Shown: piece after piece, positions 1 through 8,648 of the stretch | How positions within the stretch are numbered: the stretch's first letter is position 1 | How the letters are laid out: each line of letters opens with the position of its first letter | Assembly: GCF_019091455.1 (NCBI RefSeq) | Contig: NZ_JAGXJN010000017.1 | Location: 62,001 to 126,000, forward strand | DNA length: 64,000 nucleotides | Source of the DNA: Chitinophaga sp. GbtcB8 | Lineage (GTDB): Bacteria; Bacteroidota; Bacteroidia; Chitinophagales; Chitinophagaceae | Reading direction: 5' to 3' | Notes under the pieces: model-generated | Told to the model about the DNA's origin: nothing | Databases searched by the model: none | The model's input: only the letters and a program-made list of their open reading frames with translations | Position numbers and translations under genes: made by a program

Positions 1-869
1 GTACCGCCATTAGCGGGCGGCTGCCAGCTATTGCGGTGTGAGTTGGTATAAGTGGCGCTGTAAGAAAGCTCCAGCACAGATTCGGAGGTGGCAGTGGCAT
101 TGTTGGCAAAAAATGCGCTGTAAGGCTGCACCAGCTTATAGTTGGCAGAATCGGCAATCACTTTGGTGGCATAGGTTTCCGCATCGGCCCATTGCTGGCG
201 GTATAAATGATAACGCGCACGTAAGGCCCAGGCAGTTTTTTGCGTGGCGCGGAAACGGTTGGTGGTGGCGGGCAGCAGGGAATCTGCTGCTACCAGGTCG
301 CTCAGCACCTGGTTATAGGTTTGATCCAGGCTGCTGCGTTTAATGCCGTATTTATCTGATGGGGTAATGGTGGGTGTAAGCGTGATCTGCACCCCGCCCC
401 AGGTACGTGCCAGGTCAAAATAGCCCAGGGCTCTTACAAAATAAGCTTCCCCTGTAAACTGGTTTTTCAGCTGCTGTGTAAGCAAAGGATCAGTAACAGC
501 CGGTACTTTGGCAATGATATGATTGGCGCGGTTAATAGTCGCATAAATGCCGGACCACGCGCTGGCTATATTGGCATTGTCGGCCCGCACATTATGGCTG
601 ATGAACTGCTGTATAATGGATTGGGAGCCGGTCCATACAATGTTATCGCCGGATAAATAGCCAATGGAAACAAAGTTGCTGCCGTAATAAGCGTCGGCTG
701 ATAAAGCCCGGTAAAGGCCCCTGGTTGCGGTTTCTGCGGATGATTTGTCCGTGATCGCTGCTGAATTATCATCTGAAATTGCATCCTGCGGCTGCACGTC
801 CAGGAATTTTTTGCAGGACAGCAGCAGCACGGAGGCCAGGAACGGAAGTATATATTTACTTGTTTGCAT
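1..869 (-). CDS. SusD/RagB-family outer-membrane lipoprotein, C-terminus missing
   Basis: SusD proteins sit on the cell surface as the binding lid of a SusC transporter and capture oligosaccharides or other nutrients. The gene reads from an ATG at 869 for about 289 codons and leaves the window, so roughly the C-terminal half is absent (family usually 450-600 residues). The signal peptide ends in a lipobox (LLLSC, lipid Cys at residue 19) followed by KKFLDVQPQD, a classic SusD start, and the helical GEAYFVRALGYFDLARTWGG motif is present. It starts 22 bp after the stop of the upstream SusC gene, so the two are surely one operon. The substrate cannot be told from sequence. Confidence 0.93.
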   Translation of the reverse strand, partial: MQTSKYILPFLASVLLLSCKKFLDVQPQDAISDDNSAAITDKSSAETATRGLYRALSADAYYGSNFVSIGYLSGDNIVWTGSQSIIQQFISHNVRADNANIASAWSGIYATINRANHIIAKVPAVTDPLLTQQLKNQFTGEAYFVRALGYFDLARTWGGVQITLTPTITPSDKYGIKRSSLDQTYNQVLSDLVAADSLLPATTNRFRATQKTAWALRARYHLYRQQWADAETYATKVIADSANYKLVQPYSAFFANNATATSESVLELSYSATYTNSHRNSWQPPANGG

Positions 870-891
870 TGTGTTCTTTTTTAACGGTTCA

Positions 892-3800
892 TTAAAGCGT
901 TACATTCACTCCAAACTGCACGGTGCGGGGCTGGGGCGCAGTGCCCAGGTCAAGCCCCTGTACGTTCTGCAGGGAGGTTACATTCACTTCCGGATCAGGC
1001 CCTGAGTATTTTTTAAACAGTAACAGGTTGCTGCCGGTGAAGTATACCCGCACGGTCTGGAAACCTGCACGGGAGGTAATGCTTTTGGGAACCGTGTATC
1101 CTAAGGTGAGGGAGCTGAGCTTCAGGAAAGAGCCATCTTCCAGGAAACGGTTGTTCTGCTCCAGCGTATAGTTGTTACCGTAAGCAGTAACGCGGGGCAC
1201 ATCGGTAATATCGCCGGGTTTCTGCCAGCGGTTTAGCTGGCCGGCAAATAATACGCGGTTGGCATCGCGGGTACCGCCTCCTTCACCAAAGAAACGGTTC
1301 AGGTTATATACATCGTTCCCGTACTGGAAGGTGAAGGCAACGCCCAGGTCAAAACCCTTATAGGTGAAGTTGTTGGTAATGCCGCCAAAAAATTTGGGAA
1401 TAGCGCTGCCCATGATCTGCCGGTCTGCCACGGTGATCTGCCCGTCTTTATTCACATCTTCAAACACTGCGTTACCGGTTTGCGGATCCACATACAGCTG
1501 TTTATACAACCAGAAGGAGTACATAGAGTAACCCTGCTGCAGCCTTACCCAGTCGCGGTTGTAATAGGTGACTGGTATTGGCAGCTGTACTATTTTATTG
1601 CTGTTGCCGGAGATATTGAAATTTGTTTGCCAGGTAAAGTGGCGGTTGCGGATGTTAAAGGTATTAATGGCTACTTCATACCCTTTGTTGTTGATCACAC
1701 CTGCATTGCTGGCGTAGGAGTTAAAACCGGAAATGGCGTTCACCGGCAGCTGTAACAAAGCATCTGTAGTATGTTTTGAATATAGGTTCACCTCAATGCC
1801 TATACGGTCATTTAACAATCCCAGGTCTACACCAATGTTGGCTTGCCTTGTTTTTTCCCAGCGCAGGTCAGGGTTAGAAAGCTGCAGCGGGTAAATGCCC
1901 GGCTGGTCGCCGCTGGTGGTGTTATCCGGGTAGCCGGCGCCGCCAGACCATAAGCCCTGTGCGGCAAAGTTGTTAATACCATTCTGGTTACCGGTAAGAC
2001 CAATGCTGCCGCGCAGTTTCAGGTCGCTGATACTGTTCACATCTTTCAGGAAACCCTCTTCCTTCAAACGCCAGGCAGCGCCTACTGCCGGGAAATACCC
2101 GAACTGGTGATTGGCGCCAAAACGGGAGGACCCATCTGCACGCACGCTGAACTCTACAAAATATTTGTTGGCATAATTATAATCTACCCTGCCAAAGAAA
2201 GAGGCCAGGTTGGCTTTGCTCCATAATTGTGAGGAGGTGCGGGTAGCGGCAGCAGAGATCAGCTTAAATGCGTTACTGGGAAAACCGGAACCCTGTGCAG
2301 AGGTAGTGCTTTGTATATTACTCTGCAGGGTATTACCCACCAGGATACCAAAAGTGTGTACCGTGTTCAGTGTTTTACGGTAGGTTAATGTTTGTTCATT
2401 GATCCAGGTAGTGTTCTGCGTAAGCGCAGAAGTGGCCAAACCATTGGTAGGGGCGGATCCCAGCTGGGTAAGGTTGTTCCAGTACTCTGATTCATCGTAG
2501 TGATTATAATCCAGGCTCCAGCTGGTGCGGAACTTCAGGTCCGGGATGATCTCTGCCTCTGCATAGATATTGCCAATGTAACGGAGGCTGGTAGTATTTA
2601 CATCATAATTATTCAGCAGCACATCCAGGTTATCAAAACCTGCGTAACGGGCAGGCGTACCATCCGGATTTACTTCCGGTAAATAAGTTGGCGTGTGCAG
2701 GGCTGTTTGTAATAAACCACCCTGGGGGCCATCGCCGGAGCGGGCCTGGTTGCGGAAGCTGCGATACAGGCTGTTGCTGGTACCTACGGTAATTTTATCG
2801 CCCACCTTCTGATCAAAGTTGAACTTTAAGCTGGCACGGTTAAAATCAATGGGTTTAATATCCGCCTGCTGCTGCGTGTAGCCGGCGCCGATATAATATT
2901 TATTGGTAGGACTGCCACCCTGCAAAGCCAGGTTGTAATTATGCAGCAAACCGGTGCGGAACAATTTATGCAGGCGGTCATAGGTCTGCTGTTCTTTCGG
3001 TGTGCCGCGGCCGCCGTCTGCTACAGGGCGGAAGGGCACCTGTGCATATTTTTTTATGCCTGCCTGGTCACCGGCTGCAATGGCATCTGCTTCTGAGTTC
3101 CTGTAAAACTCATTCATGATCTCCGCATGTTCCGGTCCGGTGGTAAGGTCCCACAGCTGGGGCGCCCATGCCCAGCCATGTGAAGTATTAAAAGTGACAG
3201 TGGGTTTGGTGCCAAACTTACCGCGTTTGGTAGTAATGATCACCACCCCGTTAGCGCCGCGTGATCCGTAAATGGCGGTGGCGCTGGCATCTTTCAGCAC
3301 TTCAATGCTTTCAATATCTGCCGGGTTAATGTCTGCAATGGGAGAGGTAGCGCGGCCACCGGTGCTTACGGTTTGCAGGCTGGTGTTGTTAATGAATACG
3401 CCATCTACTACATACAAAGGGTCATTACTGGCATTAATGGAGGTAGCGCCGCGTACGCGGATAAATACTCCATCGCCCGGTACGCCGGTATTGGAGTTAA
3501 TTTGTACGCCGGCTGCTTTACCTTGCAGCTGGGCATCTACACCGGCTACAGGAATGTCCTTAATGCCGCTTGCATTTACCTTTGAAATAGAGCTGATCAG
3601 GCTTTTACGTTGCTGTGTGCCATAACCTACTACCACTACATCATTCAGCTGTGTGTTGGCAGCCTCTAATCCAAGGACAATGCCGGTGCGCTGGTTAGCG
3701 GTTATTTCCGCCTGTTTATAGCCAATGTAAGAAACCTGGAACGTTATAGGCAGGCGCTGGCCGGTTAGGAAATTAAATTCACCCTTGTCGTTGGTTAAAC

Positions 3801-3957
3801 CATCGTGCGTGGTATTCTTAATATGTACGGTGGCGCCGGGTAAAGGTGTTTTTGTTTGTGCATCTATGACTACGCCTGAAAGCGTGATGTTATCCTGGTT
3901 CTGTGCATAGGTAAAGAGCGGGAGCAGCATGATCCACGATATAATGGCAATCTTCAT
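892..3957 (-). CDS. SusC/RagA-family TonB-linked outer-membrane transporter
   Basis: This 1021-residue protein is an outer-membrane beta-barrel importer driven by TonB. It has a signal peptide (residues 1-18), a carboxypeptidase-regulatory-like domain (about 24-105, GVVIDAQTKTPLPGATVHIK), a TonB box region (NDVVVVGYGTQQRKS) and a plug with the SusC signature IRVRGATSINASNDPLYVVD, then a barrel ending in a hydrophobic strand (VQFGVNVTL). It lacks an N-terminal STN domain, so unlike the SusC at 40253 it is unlikely to signal to an anti-sigma factor. The ATG at 3957 directly precedes the signal peptide. It is followed by its SusD partner. The long hairpin-rich gap upstream probably holds its promoter. 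Confidence 0.96.
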   Translation of the reverse strand: MKIAIISWIMLLPLFTYAQNQDNITLSGVVIDAQTKTPLPGATVHIKNTTHDGLTNDKGEFNFLTGQRLPITFQVSYIGYKQAEITANQRTGIVLGLEAANTQLNDVVVVGYGTQQRKSLISSISKVNASGIKDIPVAGVDAQLQGKAAGVQINSNTGVPGDGVFIRVRGATSINASNDPLYVVDGVFINNTSLQTVSTGGRATSPIADINPADIESIEVLKDASATAIYGSRGANGVVIITTKRGKFGTKPTVTFNTSHGWAWAPQLWDLTTGPEHAEIMNEFYRNSEADAIAAGDQAGIKKYAQVPFRPVADGGRGTPKEQQTYDRLHKLFRTGLLHNYNLALQGGSPTNKYYIGAGYTQQQADIKPIDFNRASLKFNFDQKVGDKITVGTSNSLYRSFRNQARSGDGPQGGLLQTALHTPTYLPEVNPDGTPARYAGFDNLDVLLNNYDVNTTSLRYIGNIYAEAEIIPDLKFRTSWSLDYNHYDESEYWNNLTQLGSAPTNGLATSALTQNTTWINEQTLTYRKTLNTVHTFGILVGNTLQSNIQSTTSAQGSGFPSNAFKLISAAATRTSSQLWSKANLASFFGRVDYNYANKYFVEFSVRADGSSRFGANHQFGYFPAVGAAWRLKEEGFLKDVNSISDLKLRGSIGLTGNQNGINNFAAQGLWSGGAGYPDNTTSGDQPGIYPLQLSNPDLRWEKTRQANIGVDLGLLNDRIGIEVNLYSKHTTDALLQLPVNAISGFNSYASNAGVINNKGYEVAINTFNIRNRHFTWQTNFNISGNSNKIVQLPIPVTYYNRDWVRLQQGYSMYSFWLYKQLYVDPQTGNAVFEDVNKDGQITVADRQIMGSAIPKFFGGITNNFTYKGFDLGVAFTFQYGNDVYNLNRFFGEGGGTRDANRVLFAGQLNRWQKPGDITDVPRVTAYGNNYTLEQNNRFLEDGSFLKLSSLTLGYTVPKSITSRAGFQTVRVYFTGSNLLLFKKYSGPDPEVNVTSLQNVQGLDLGTAPQPRTVQFGVNVTL

Positions 3958-4042
3958 TATATTTGTATTGGTAATAAATAATAAGGCAGGTAGCTAGTGA
4001 TTTACTCACTAACAGCCATTTAACTCAGCCTTTTTTTACTCG

Positions 4043-4071
4043 CCGGAATTGTTGCAGCAATTCCGGTTTTT
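4043..4071 (+). terminator. Rho-independent terminator-like hairpin
   Basis: A perfect 9-bp stem (CCGGAATTG / CAATTCCGG) with a 6-nt loop is followed by five T on the plus strand. No plus-strand gene ends nearby, so it may stop stray transcription, end a small RNA, or act as structure in the SusC leader when read on the minus strand. Confidence 0.5.
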
Positions 4072-4300
4072 CATTTTAAACGTGCGTTATAACATAGGCA
4101 GTCACGCGGTCTTACACCGCCTGCGCGGTGAAGGCCATTTCCTTTAGTTGTGTTCATGTTCCCCGATGTATTATAAAGTATGAATAAGATCCCAAAGACC
4201 TGTGCGCTGTACTACAGCTATGCTGCTGAAGAGTGGTGGGCTTAGCGGCAGCATATTACCTGGTGTGTTAAATCTGTCACAATATTAGATAAAAAATATT

Positions 4301-4330
4301 TAGTCTACAAGAGTGGTGGACTATTTTTTT
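4301..4330 (+). terminator. Hairpin followed by T7, orphan terminator
   Basis: The arms TAGTCTAC (4301-4308) and GTGGACTA (4316-4323) pair with one G-U, and seven T follow directly. No annotated plus-strand gene lies upstream, so what it would terminate is unknown. Confidence 0.5.
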
Positions 4331-4461
4331 ATTAATTAATGGATGAACGGCGCGGATAGGGGCGGAGATGCGCCCAGATGGAGCAACAAAAAAACTTTTA
4401 AAAAAACACTGTTTTCCCCGGTCCTTTGAATCAGCCCCTTCGTCTTTATACCAGATGGCCA

Positions 4462-4469
4462 TCTATTTG
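4462..4469 (+). promoter_or_regulatory. Possible -7 box for the beta-helix lipoprotein gene
   Basis: TCTATTTG matches the Bacteroidota -7 consensus TAnnTTTG at 7 of 8 positions and lies 58 bp before the ATG at 4528. The same variant occurs on the minus strand before the secreted protein gene starting at 18808. No clear -33 element is seen. Confidence 0.3.
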
Positions 4470-4527
4470 AAAAACTATATGTAGTATGTACCCTTACTCT
4501 CATTGATTAACACTAAAATGGAAAACT

Positions 4528-6087
4528 ATGAAACCCAAAGTAATGAAAGCATTCATGGCAGGATGTTTATGCCTGCTGGTGATCACCTCCTGCAAAAAGG
4601 AAGAAACAGAGCAGTCCCCTTCAAACGGGCGTAAGGCAAACACGGAGCTGGCCATTGTGAGCTACTATGTTAATGGCGCCTCCGGTAACGATGCTAATGC
4701 CGGTACCAGCACTTCTACTGCTTTAAAGACCATACAGGCGGCCCTGAATAAAACAACAGAAGGTGCAGGCGCTACTATTCATGTTGTAGCGGGCACCTAT
4801 AAAGAAAGGCTGTGGTGGCCGCATTCAGGCGCTTCTGCCGACGAGCCTATTACGCTTACCAATTATAATGACGGCGTGGTGATCCTGGATGGGGTAAATG
4901 CAACGAACGATACACAGGCCCAGATGATTGCTGTTAGCAGCAGAAGCCATATCCGCATTGATGGCATCAGAATAGCAAATAACATCCGCAATTTTGCTGC
5001 TGGTATTTATATTATCGGGTCGGGAACAGATGTAGAGGTATCCAACTGTAAGATCTATAACATTGGCTGGACCACTGATTCAACCGCCATGCCTTCTTCT
5101 TCTGACAATGCCAATCCGCTGGTAGTGGTAGGCTCCGGAGCCGATTCCTACAATGAGATCTTTGTAGGAGATAATGAAATATACAGCTGCAATACTGGTT
5201 ATAGCGAAGGGCTTACCCTGTCCGGCAACGTGGAAAACTTCCTGATAGAAGGTAATGTTGTACACCATATCCGGAACATAGGTATTGATATGACCGGACA
5301 TTATAGCTGGACAGGCGCACCGGATAATGTGAACTTTGCACGTAACGGTAATGTAAAATATAACATTGTACATCACTGCGTATCGCCGGTGGCTACCAAT
5401 GGCGGCATTTATGTGGATGGCGGTAAATGGATCAATGTAGAGGGCAACACCTGTTACGAGAACCTGGCCGGTATTACGGTGGGTTGCGAGAACAATAATT
5501 ACACCGCTGATGGCATCAACATCCGCGACAACTTTATTTATAATAATAAAGATGCCGGCATCATTTTCGGTTCCAATGCGCCCAACAGTAAAGTGATCAA
5601 TTCAAGCATCACCAACAATACTTTCTTCAAGAATTATACGAAAGGAGGATGGGGCGGCGAGATCAGCCTGCAGAACACAGATGAAGCTACCATCAGGAAT
5701 AACATTGTACAGTCCAACAGCAATATTGTTGTTATTGCCCTTTCCGGTTATACTTCCACCAACCTGCATATGGATTACAACCGTTATTATTCTGTTTCCG
5801 GCAGCGCAGCAACTGTTACGTTTGATTGGGCTATGACGGCAACAACCTATGGATCGCTGGCTGCTTTTGTAAGCGCCACCGGCCAGGATGTACATTCTAC
5901 CTACGGTATCCCGTCTTTTGTGAACAGCAGCCTGTCCACGCTCAACCTGCATCTTGCCAGCGGCTCTGCTGCTGTGAATACAGGTGATCCGGCATTTGTG
6001 ACCGGGTACCAGGAGTTTGATATTGATCAGCAGACCCGTGTAAGGAATGGCCGGGTGGATATTGGAGCGGATGAAACGTCGTTTTGA
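4528..6087 (+). CDS. Right-handed parallel beta-helix (DUF1565-like) lipoprotein
   Basis: This 519-residue exported protein has a lipobox (LLVITSC) at residues 16-22, so it is a membrane-anchored lipoprotein. Residues about 45-70 (YVNGASGNDANAGTSTSTAL, then KTIQAAL) match the start of DUF1565-type beta-helix proteins, and the rest is rich in NN-ladder beta-helix turns such as IRNNIVQSNSN and IEGNVVHHIRN. Proteins of this fold bind or cleave polysaccharides, but no lyase or hydrolase catalytic set can be identified by eye, so the activity is unassigned. It is divergent from the SusC/SusD pair at 1-3957 and could belong to the same polysaccharide-use locus. An in-frame ATG at codon 6 would also give a good signal peptide. 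Confidence 0.85.
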   Translation: MKPKVMKAFMAGCLCLLVITSCKKEETEQSPSNGRKANTELAIVSYYVNGASGNDANAGTSTSTALKTIQAALNKTTEGAGATIHVVAGTYKERLWWPHSGASADEPITLTNYNDGVVILDGVNATNDTQAQMIAVSSRSHIRIDGIRIANNIRNFAAGIYIIGSGTDVEVSNCKIYNIGWTTDSTAMPSSSDNANPLVVVGSGADSYNEIFVGDNEIYSCNTGYSEGLTLSGNVENFLIEGNVVHHIRNIGIDMTGHYSWTGAPDNVNFARNGNVKYNIVHHCVSPVATNGGIYVDGGKWINVEGNTCYENLAGITVGCENNNYTADGINIRDNFIYNNKDAGIIFGSNAPNSKVINSSITNNTFFKNYTKGGWGGEISLQNTDEATIRNNIVQSNSNIVVIALSGYTSTNLHMDYNRYYSVSGSAATVTFDWAMTATTYGSLAAFVSATGQDVHSTYGIPSFVNSSLSTLNLHLASGSAAVNTGDPAFVTGYQEFDIDQQTRVRNGRVDIGADETSF

Positions 6088-6184
6088 AGAATGTAAAAAG
6101 TAAATTTTTAAATCATAAATGTAAAAGTGAAATGCCGCGAACATAAGCCTATTCGATTTCGCGGCATTTCACTTTTACATTTAT
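6086..6184. repeat. Dispersed palindromic intergenic repeat, copy A
   Basis: The arms 6115-6141 and 6158-6184 are perfect 27-nt inverted repeats around a 16-nt loop. The segment 6086-6141 is also strongly similar over about 50 bp to 13449-13502, so this is a repeat family rather than an isolated hairpin. It lies between convergent genes (the beta-helix lipoprotein and dus), where it could act as a bidirectional terminator, although no long T-run follows. Confidence 0.75.
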
Positions 6185-6260
6185 CCCGTTCATAAAGTCT
6201 TTTAAATGGCCTCTATGAACCTCCTTCACCGGTTTGAAATTTTACATTCTTTTTGGCTGT

Positions 6261-7298
6261 TTACAGCGGGCAATTCTCGTGGTAATCGATCAGCTCTATG
6301 GGCGTTCTTTGCAGCTCAAACCCGGCATAGGCCGTTAAGATCTCGTCCAGCACAGCTTCTACTTCCGTTACTTCCGTTAACCGGTTCAGCTTGTTGCGGT
6401 ACTCTTTAATATTAGGTAGGCCCTTGAGATAGCTGGCATAACGGCCCCGCATTTCGTTGATGCCTACCCGTTGGTTCTGCCATTTAATAGCTTCGTGTAA
6501 ATGTTTTCTGCAAACGGCTACTCTTTCCTCAACCGTGGGCGGGGGCAGTAATTCGCCGGTTTGTATATAATGTTTTATTTCGCGGAAGATCCAGGGATAA
6601 CCAATGGCTGCGCGGCCTATCATTACGCCATCCACGCCGTAGCGGTTCTTATATTCCAGCGCTTTTTGCGGGCTGTCTATATCACCGTTACCGAAAATGG
6701 GAATGTGAATGCGGGGATTGTTCTTCACTTTAGCTATCAGGCTCCAGTCAGCTTCCCCTTTATACATCTGGCTGCGGGTGCGGCCATGGATGGAGAGGGC
6801 CTGTATGCCCACATCCTGCAGGCGTTCGGCTACTTCTTCAATGTTCTTGGTTTGTTCATCCCAGCCCAGGCGGGTTTTTACGGTAACCGGCAGTTTGGTG
6901 GCCTTTACACAGGCTGCGGTTAAGCGCACCATGAGATCCACATCCTTTAATACGCCGGCTCCGGCGCCTTTGCAGGCTACCTTTTTTACAGGGCAGCCAA
7001 AGTTAATGTCCAGCAGGTCGGGGTTGGTTACATCTACAATACCGGATGCCAGCGCCATGCTTTCCTCATCACCGCCAAAGATCTGGATGCCTACGGGGCG
7101 CTCTTCCTCAAAAATATCCAGCTTGCGGCGGCAGTTAATGGCATTGCGGATCAGGCCCTCACTGGAAATAAATTCCGTGTACATGAGGTCTGCCCCGTTA
7201 TCCTTACACAGGATGCGGAAAGGCGGATCGCTCACATCTTCCATGGGCGCCAGCAGCAGCGGGAAATCCGGCAGTGATATGTTTCCTATTCTGATCAA
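6261..7298 (-). CDS. dusB: tRNA-dihydrouridine synthase, DusB-like
   Basis: The enzyme reduces uridine to dihydrouridine in the D-loop of tRNAs using FMN and NADPH. It is 345 residues, normal for the family. Visible motifs are LLAPMEDVSDPPFR near the N-terminus (FMN-binding barrel strand 1), the catalytic-Cys motif DINFGCPVKKV followed by GAGAG, and VTVKTRLGWD, SIHGRTRSQMYKG and GNGDIDS, all conserved in Dus proteins. No ATG is available at the N-terminus; the start is TTG at 7298, which places the first barrel motif at the usual distance. It is divergent from the methyltransferase with only 47 bp between them. Confidence 0.93.
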   Translation of the reverse strand: MIRIGNISLPDFPLLLAPMEDVSDPPFRILCKDNGADLMYTEFISSEGLIRNAINCRRKLDIFEEERPVGIQIFGGDEESMALASGIVDVTNPDLLDINFGCPVKKVACKGAGAGVLKDVDLMVRLTAACVKATKLPVTVKTRLGWDEQTKNIEEVAERLQDVGIQALSIHGRTRSQMYKGEADWSLIAKVKNNPRIHIPIFGNGDIDSPQKALEYKNRYGVDGVMIGRAAIGYPWIFREIKHYIQTGELLPPPTVEERVAVCRKHLHEAIKWQNQRVGINEMRGRYASYLKGLPNIKEYRNKLNRLTEVTEVEAVLDEILTAYAGFELQRTPIELIDYHENCPL

Positions 7299-7302
7299 AA
7301 CT

Positions 7303-7310
7303 ATCTTTGT
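7303..7310 (+). promoter_or_regulatory. -7 promoter box for the methyltransferase gene
   Basis: TATCTTTG is a full match to the Bacteroidota consensus TAnnTTTG, 35 bp before the ATG at 7346. It forms an 8-bp inverted repeat with the minus-strand box at 7324-7331. Confidence 0.55.
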
Positions 7311-7323
7311 AAATTTGCGCCGG

Positions 7324-7331
7324 CAAAGATA
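7324..7331 (-). promoter_or_regulatory. -7 promoter box for dusB
   Basis: On the minus strand this reads TATCTTTG, a full match to TAnnTTTG, placed so that transcription would begin near 7317, about 19 nt before the TTG start of dusB. It mirrors the plus-strand box at 7303-7310, so both genes would initiate within a few bases of each other. Confidence 0.55.
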
Positions 7332-7345
7332 CTCAATTTTCAGGG

Positions 7346-7870
7346 ATGGAACTTAAAGACGCAATTGCACTGGTACAAAACGGGGGGATTCATACAAACG
7401 GCAGCGCTGCCTGGGCCGATCTGGGCTGTGGCGGGGGCTTATTCACGGCGGCTTTAGCCAGCCTGCTGCCTGCAAACAGCACTATTTACGCGGTTGACAA
7501 AGCGCCCGTAAAATTACAAAACAACGACTTTCCGCCCGGGGTGAAGGTACAGCCCCTGCGGCTGGATTTTGTGGCGAATGAGCTGCCTTTTCAGGACCTG
7601 GATGGGATACTAATGGCCAATTCCTTACATTATGTAAGCGACCAGCCAGGCTTTATCCGCAAGTTGAGCCGTCACTTAAAAGAAGATGGCTGTTTCCTGG
7701 TTTGTGAATATGATACGGATAACGCTAACCGCTGGGTGCCTTATCCACTAAGCTATCACAGCCTGTTACGGCTGTTTCACAAGGTTGGTTATACTACTAT
7801 TGAACGGCTGCATGAACATCCTTCCATTTACGGCCGCGCTAATATTTATTCGGTACGGATCAGCCGGTAA
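7346..7870 (+). CDS. Class I SAM-dependent methyltransferase
   Basis: The 174-residue protein has the SAM-binding motif I ADLGCGGGLFTAAL at residues 24-37, an acidic residue after strand 2 (YAVDKA) and a motif resembling GILMANSLHYV at the end of strand 4, which together define a Rossmann-like methyltransferase of the Methyltransf_11 type. No substrate-specific domain is visible, so the acceptor is unknown. It is a stand-alone gene, divergent from dusB and convergent with the DinB-like gene. Confidence 0.85.
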   Translation: MELKDAIALVQNGGIHTNGSAAWADLGCGGGLFTAALASLLPANSTIYAVDKAPVKLQNNDFPPGVKVQPLRLDFVANELPFQDLDGILMANSLHYVSDQPGFIRKLSRHLKEDGCFLVCEYDTDNANRWVPYPLSYHSLLRLFHKVGYTTIERLHEHPSIYGRANIYSVRISR

Positions 7871-7884
7871 TATCTCATAATTAC

Positions 7885-7922
7885 AATAGAAAGGCGCAGC
7901 GTTTCCACTGCACCTTTCTATT
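7885..7922. terminator. Bidirectional terminator hairpin
   Basis: The arms AATAGAAAGGCGCAG and CTGCACCTTTCTATT pair with one mismatch and sit between two convergent genes, 15 bp after the methyltransferase stop and 17 bp before the DinB-like gene stop. Confidence 0.65.
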
Positions 7923-7938
7923 ATAATTTATTGCTACC

Positions 7939-8436
7939 TCAGAAATTCATTTCATCTGCACTGGGGCCATAGCTGCCGGGGATGGGCACATCCAGCAGGC
8001 GCAGGTACACACCTAGCTGGGCGCGGTGGTGCACGGTTTGGCAGTATGCCATGCGGATCACCTCTGCCTTGGACCTGGTGCTATACACCTGGTCGCCATT
8101 GCGCAGGGTCCAGCTATCGGCAAGCTGCTCATCTTTAGCACCTTCCAGGGCAGCTTTGCCCTGGGAAAGGCTCCTGTTAAAGTAGGCTAACAGGTCATCG
8201 TTGTTTTCTATTACTTCCTGTTTGTAAGGGTTGTTGGCAAAATCCAGCTCGCTGGTGTGCAGGGTCATTTCTACCCAGCCTGGCAGCTCCGCTACGTGGG
8301 TGGCTAACCATTTCAGCGTACCGCTTTTAGGATGGGGTTTCCAGTCAAATTTGTCAGCTGGTACGCGTTCCAGCATTTTACGGGTGGTATTGGCTTCGTT
8401 TTCGAGTTCTGTAAGTAACAGTTGCATCTGTGTCAT
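7939..8436 (-). CDS. DinB-family protein
   Basis: At 165 residues this is a four-helix-bundle protein of the DinB/YfiT superfamily. The expected histidines that bind a divalent metal are visible: His in WLATHVAELPGW (about residue 47) and the HHRAQLGVYLRLL motif (about 137-149), which is the standard DinB C-terminal helix. Members include thiol-transfer enzymes using mycothiol or bacillithiol, and many of unknown function; which applies here is not visible. It stands alone. Confidence 0.85.
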   Translation of the reverse strand: MTQMQLLLTELENEANTTRKMLERVPADKFDWKPHPKSGTLKWLATHVAELPGWVEMTLHTSELDFANNPYKQEVIENNDDLLAYFNRSLSQGKAALEGAKDEQLADSWTLRNGDQVYSTRSKAEVIRMAYCQTVHHRAQLGVYLRLLDVPIPGSYGPSADEMNF

Positions 8437-8475
8437 AGTGGTAGTTTTTTGTTTGTTGATACAAAGGAACTACCG

Positions 8476-8488
8476 GGTTGTGACAACC
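8476..8488. promoter_or_regulatory. Palindrome upstream of the DinB-like gene
   Basis: GGTTGTGACAACC is a perfect 13-bp palindrome (6+1+6) 40 bp upstream of the DinB-like ATG. The position suits an operator, but no regulator is nearby to link it to. Confidence 0.25.
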
Positions 8489-8648
8489 TTATGTCAGCAG
8501 GTTTTTAGAAAGTTTAATTATTTTTTCCAGGCCCTGCCGGATGTCAAGTATTCCATTCCCCTTGTCAAGACCAGGCAGGGTGTACTAACAGGATGTTGTT
8601 GTTTTGTGGTGAATAACAAATGATCCTTCACCTCAAAAACATGATTGT

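Larger units (their letters stand above)
3958..4527. other. 570 bp intergenic region between divergent genes, rich in hairpins
   Basis: No convincing coding sequence is seen here. The gap separates the SusC gene (minus) from the beta-helix lipoprotein (plus). It contains a small hairpin at 3995-4011 (TAGTGA/TCACTA), a perfect 9-bp stem with T-run at 4043-4071, a GC stem at 4115-4130 (CACCGC/GCGGTG) and a stem plus T7 at 4301-4330. An 11-bp direct repeat (AAGAGTGGTGG) occurs at 4229-4239 and 4309-4319. A minus-strand near-match to the Bacteroidota -7 box (TAATATTG) lies at about 4281-4288. The SusC mRNA could therefore carry a long structured leader, but this is inference. Confidence 0.6.

Noticed and set aside
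4115..4130. GC-rich stem as part of a riboswitch upstream of SusC
   Set aside because: No conserved core of a known riboswitch class (cobalamin, TPP, SAM, FMN) could be recognised around it.
5602..6144. Long open frame antisense to the beta-helix lipoprotein
   Set aside because: It overlaps a well-supported gene and its start lies in the palindromic repeat; no protein features are visible.
8532..8581. CCCTGCC/GGCAGGG hairpin before the small exported protein gene
   Set aside because: The 7-bp arms are separated by 36 bp with a weak inner stem and no T-run, so neither terminator nor regulatory function is supported.
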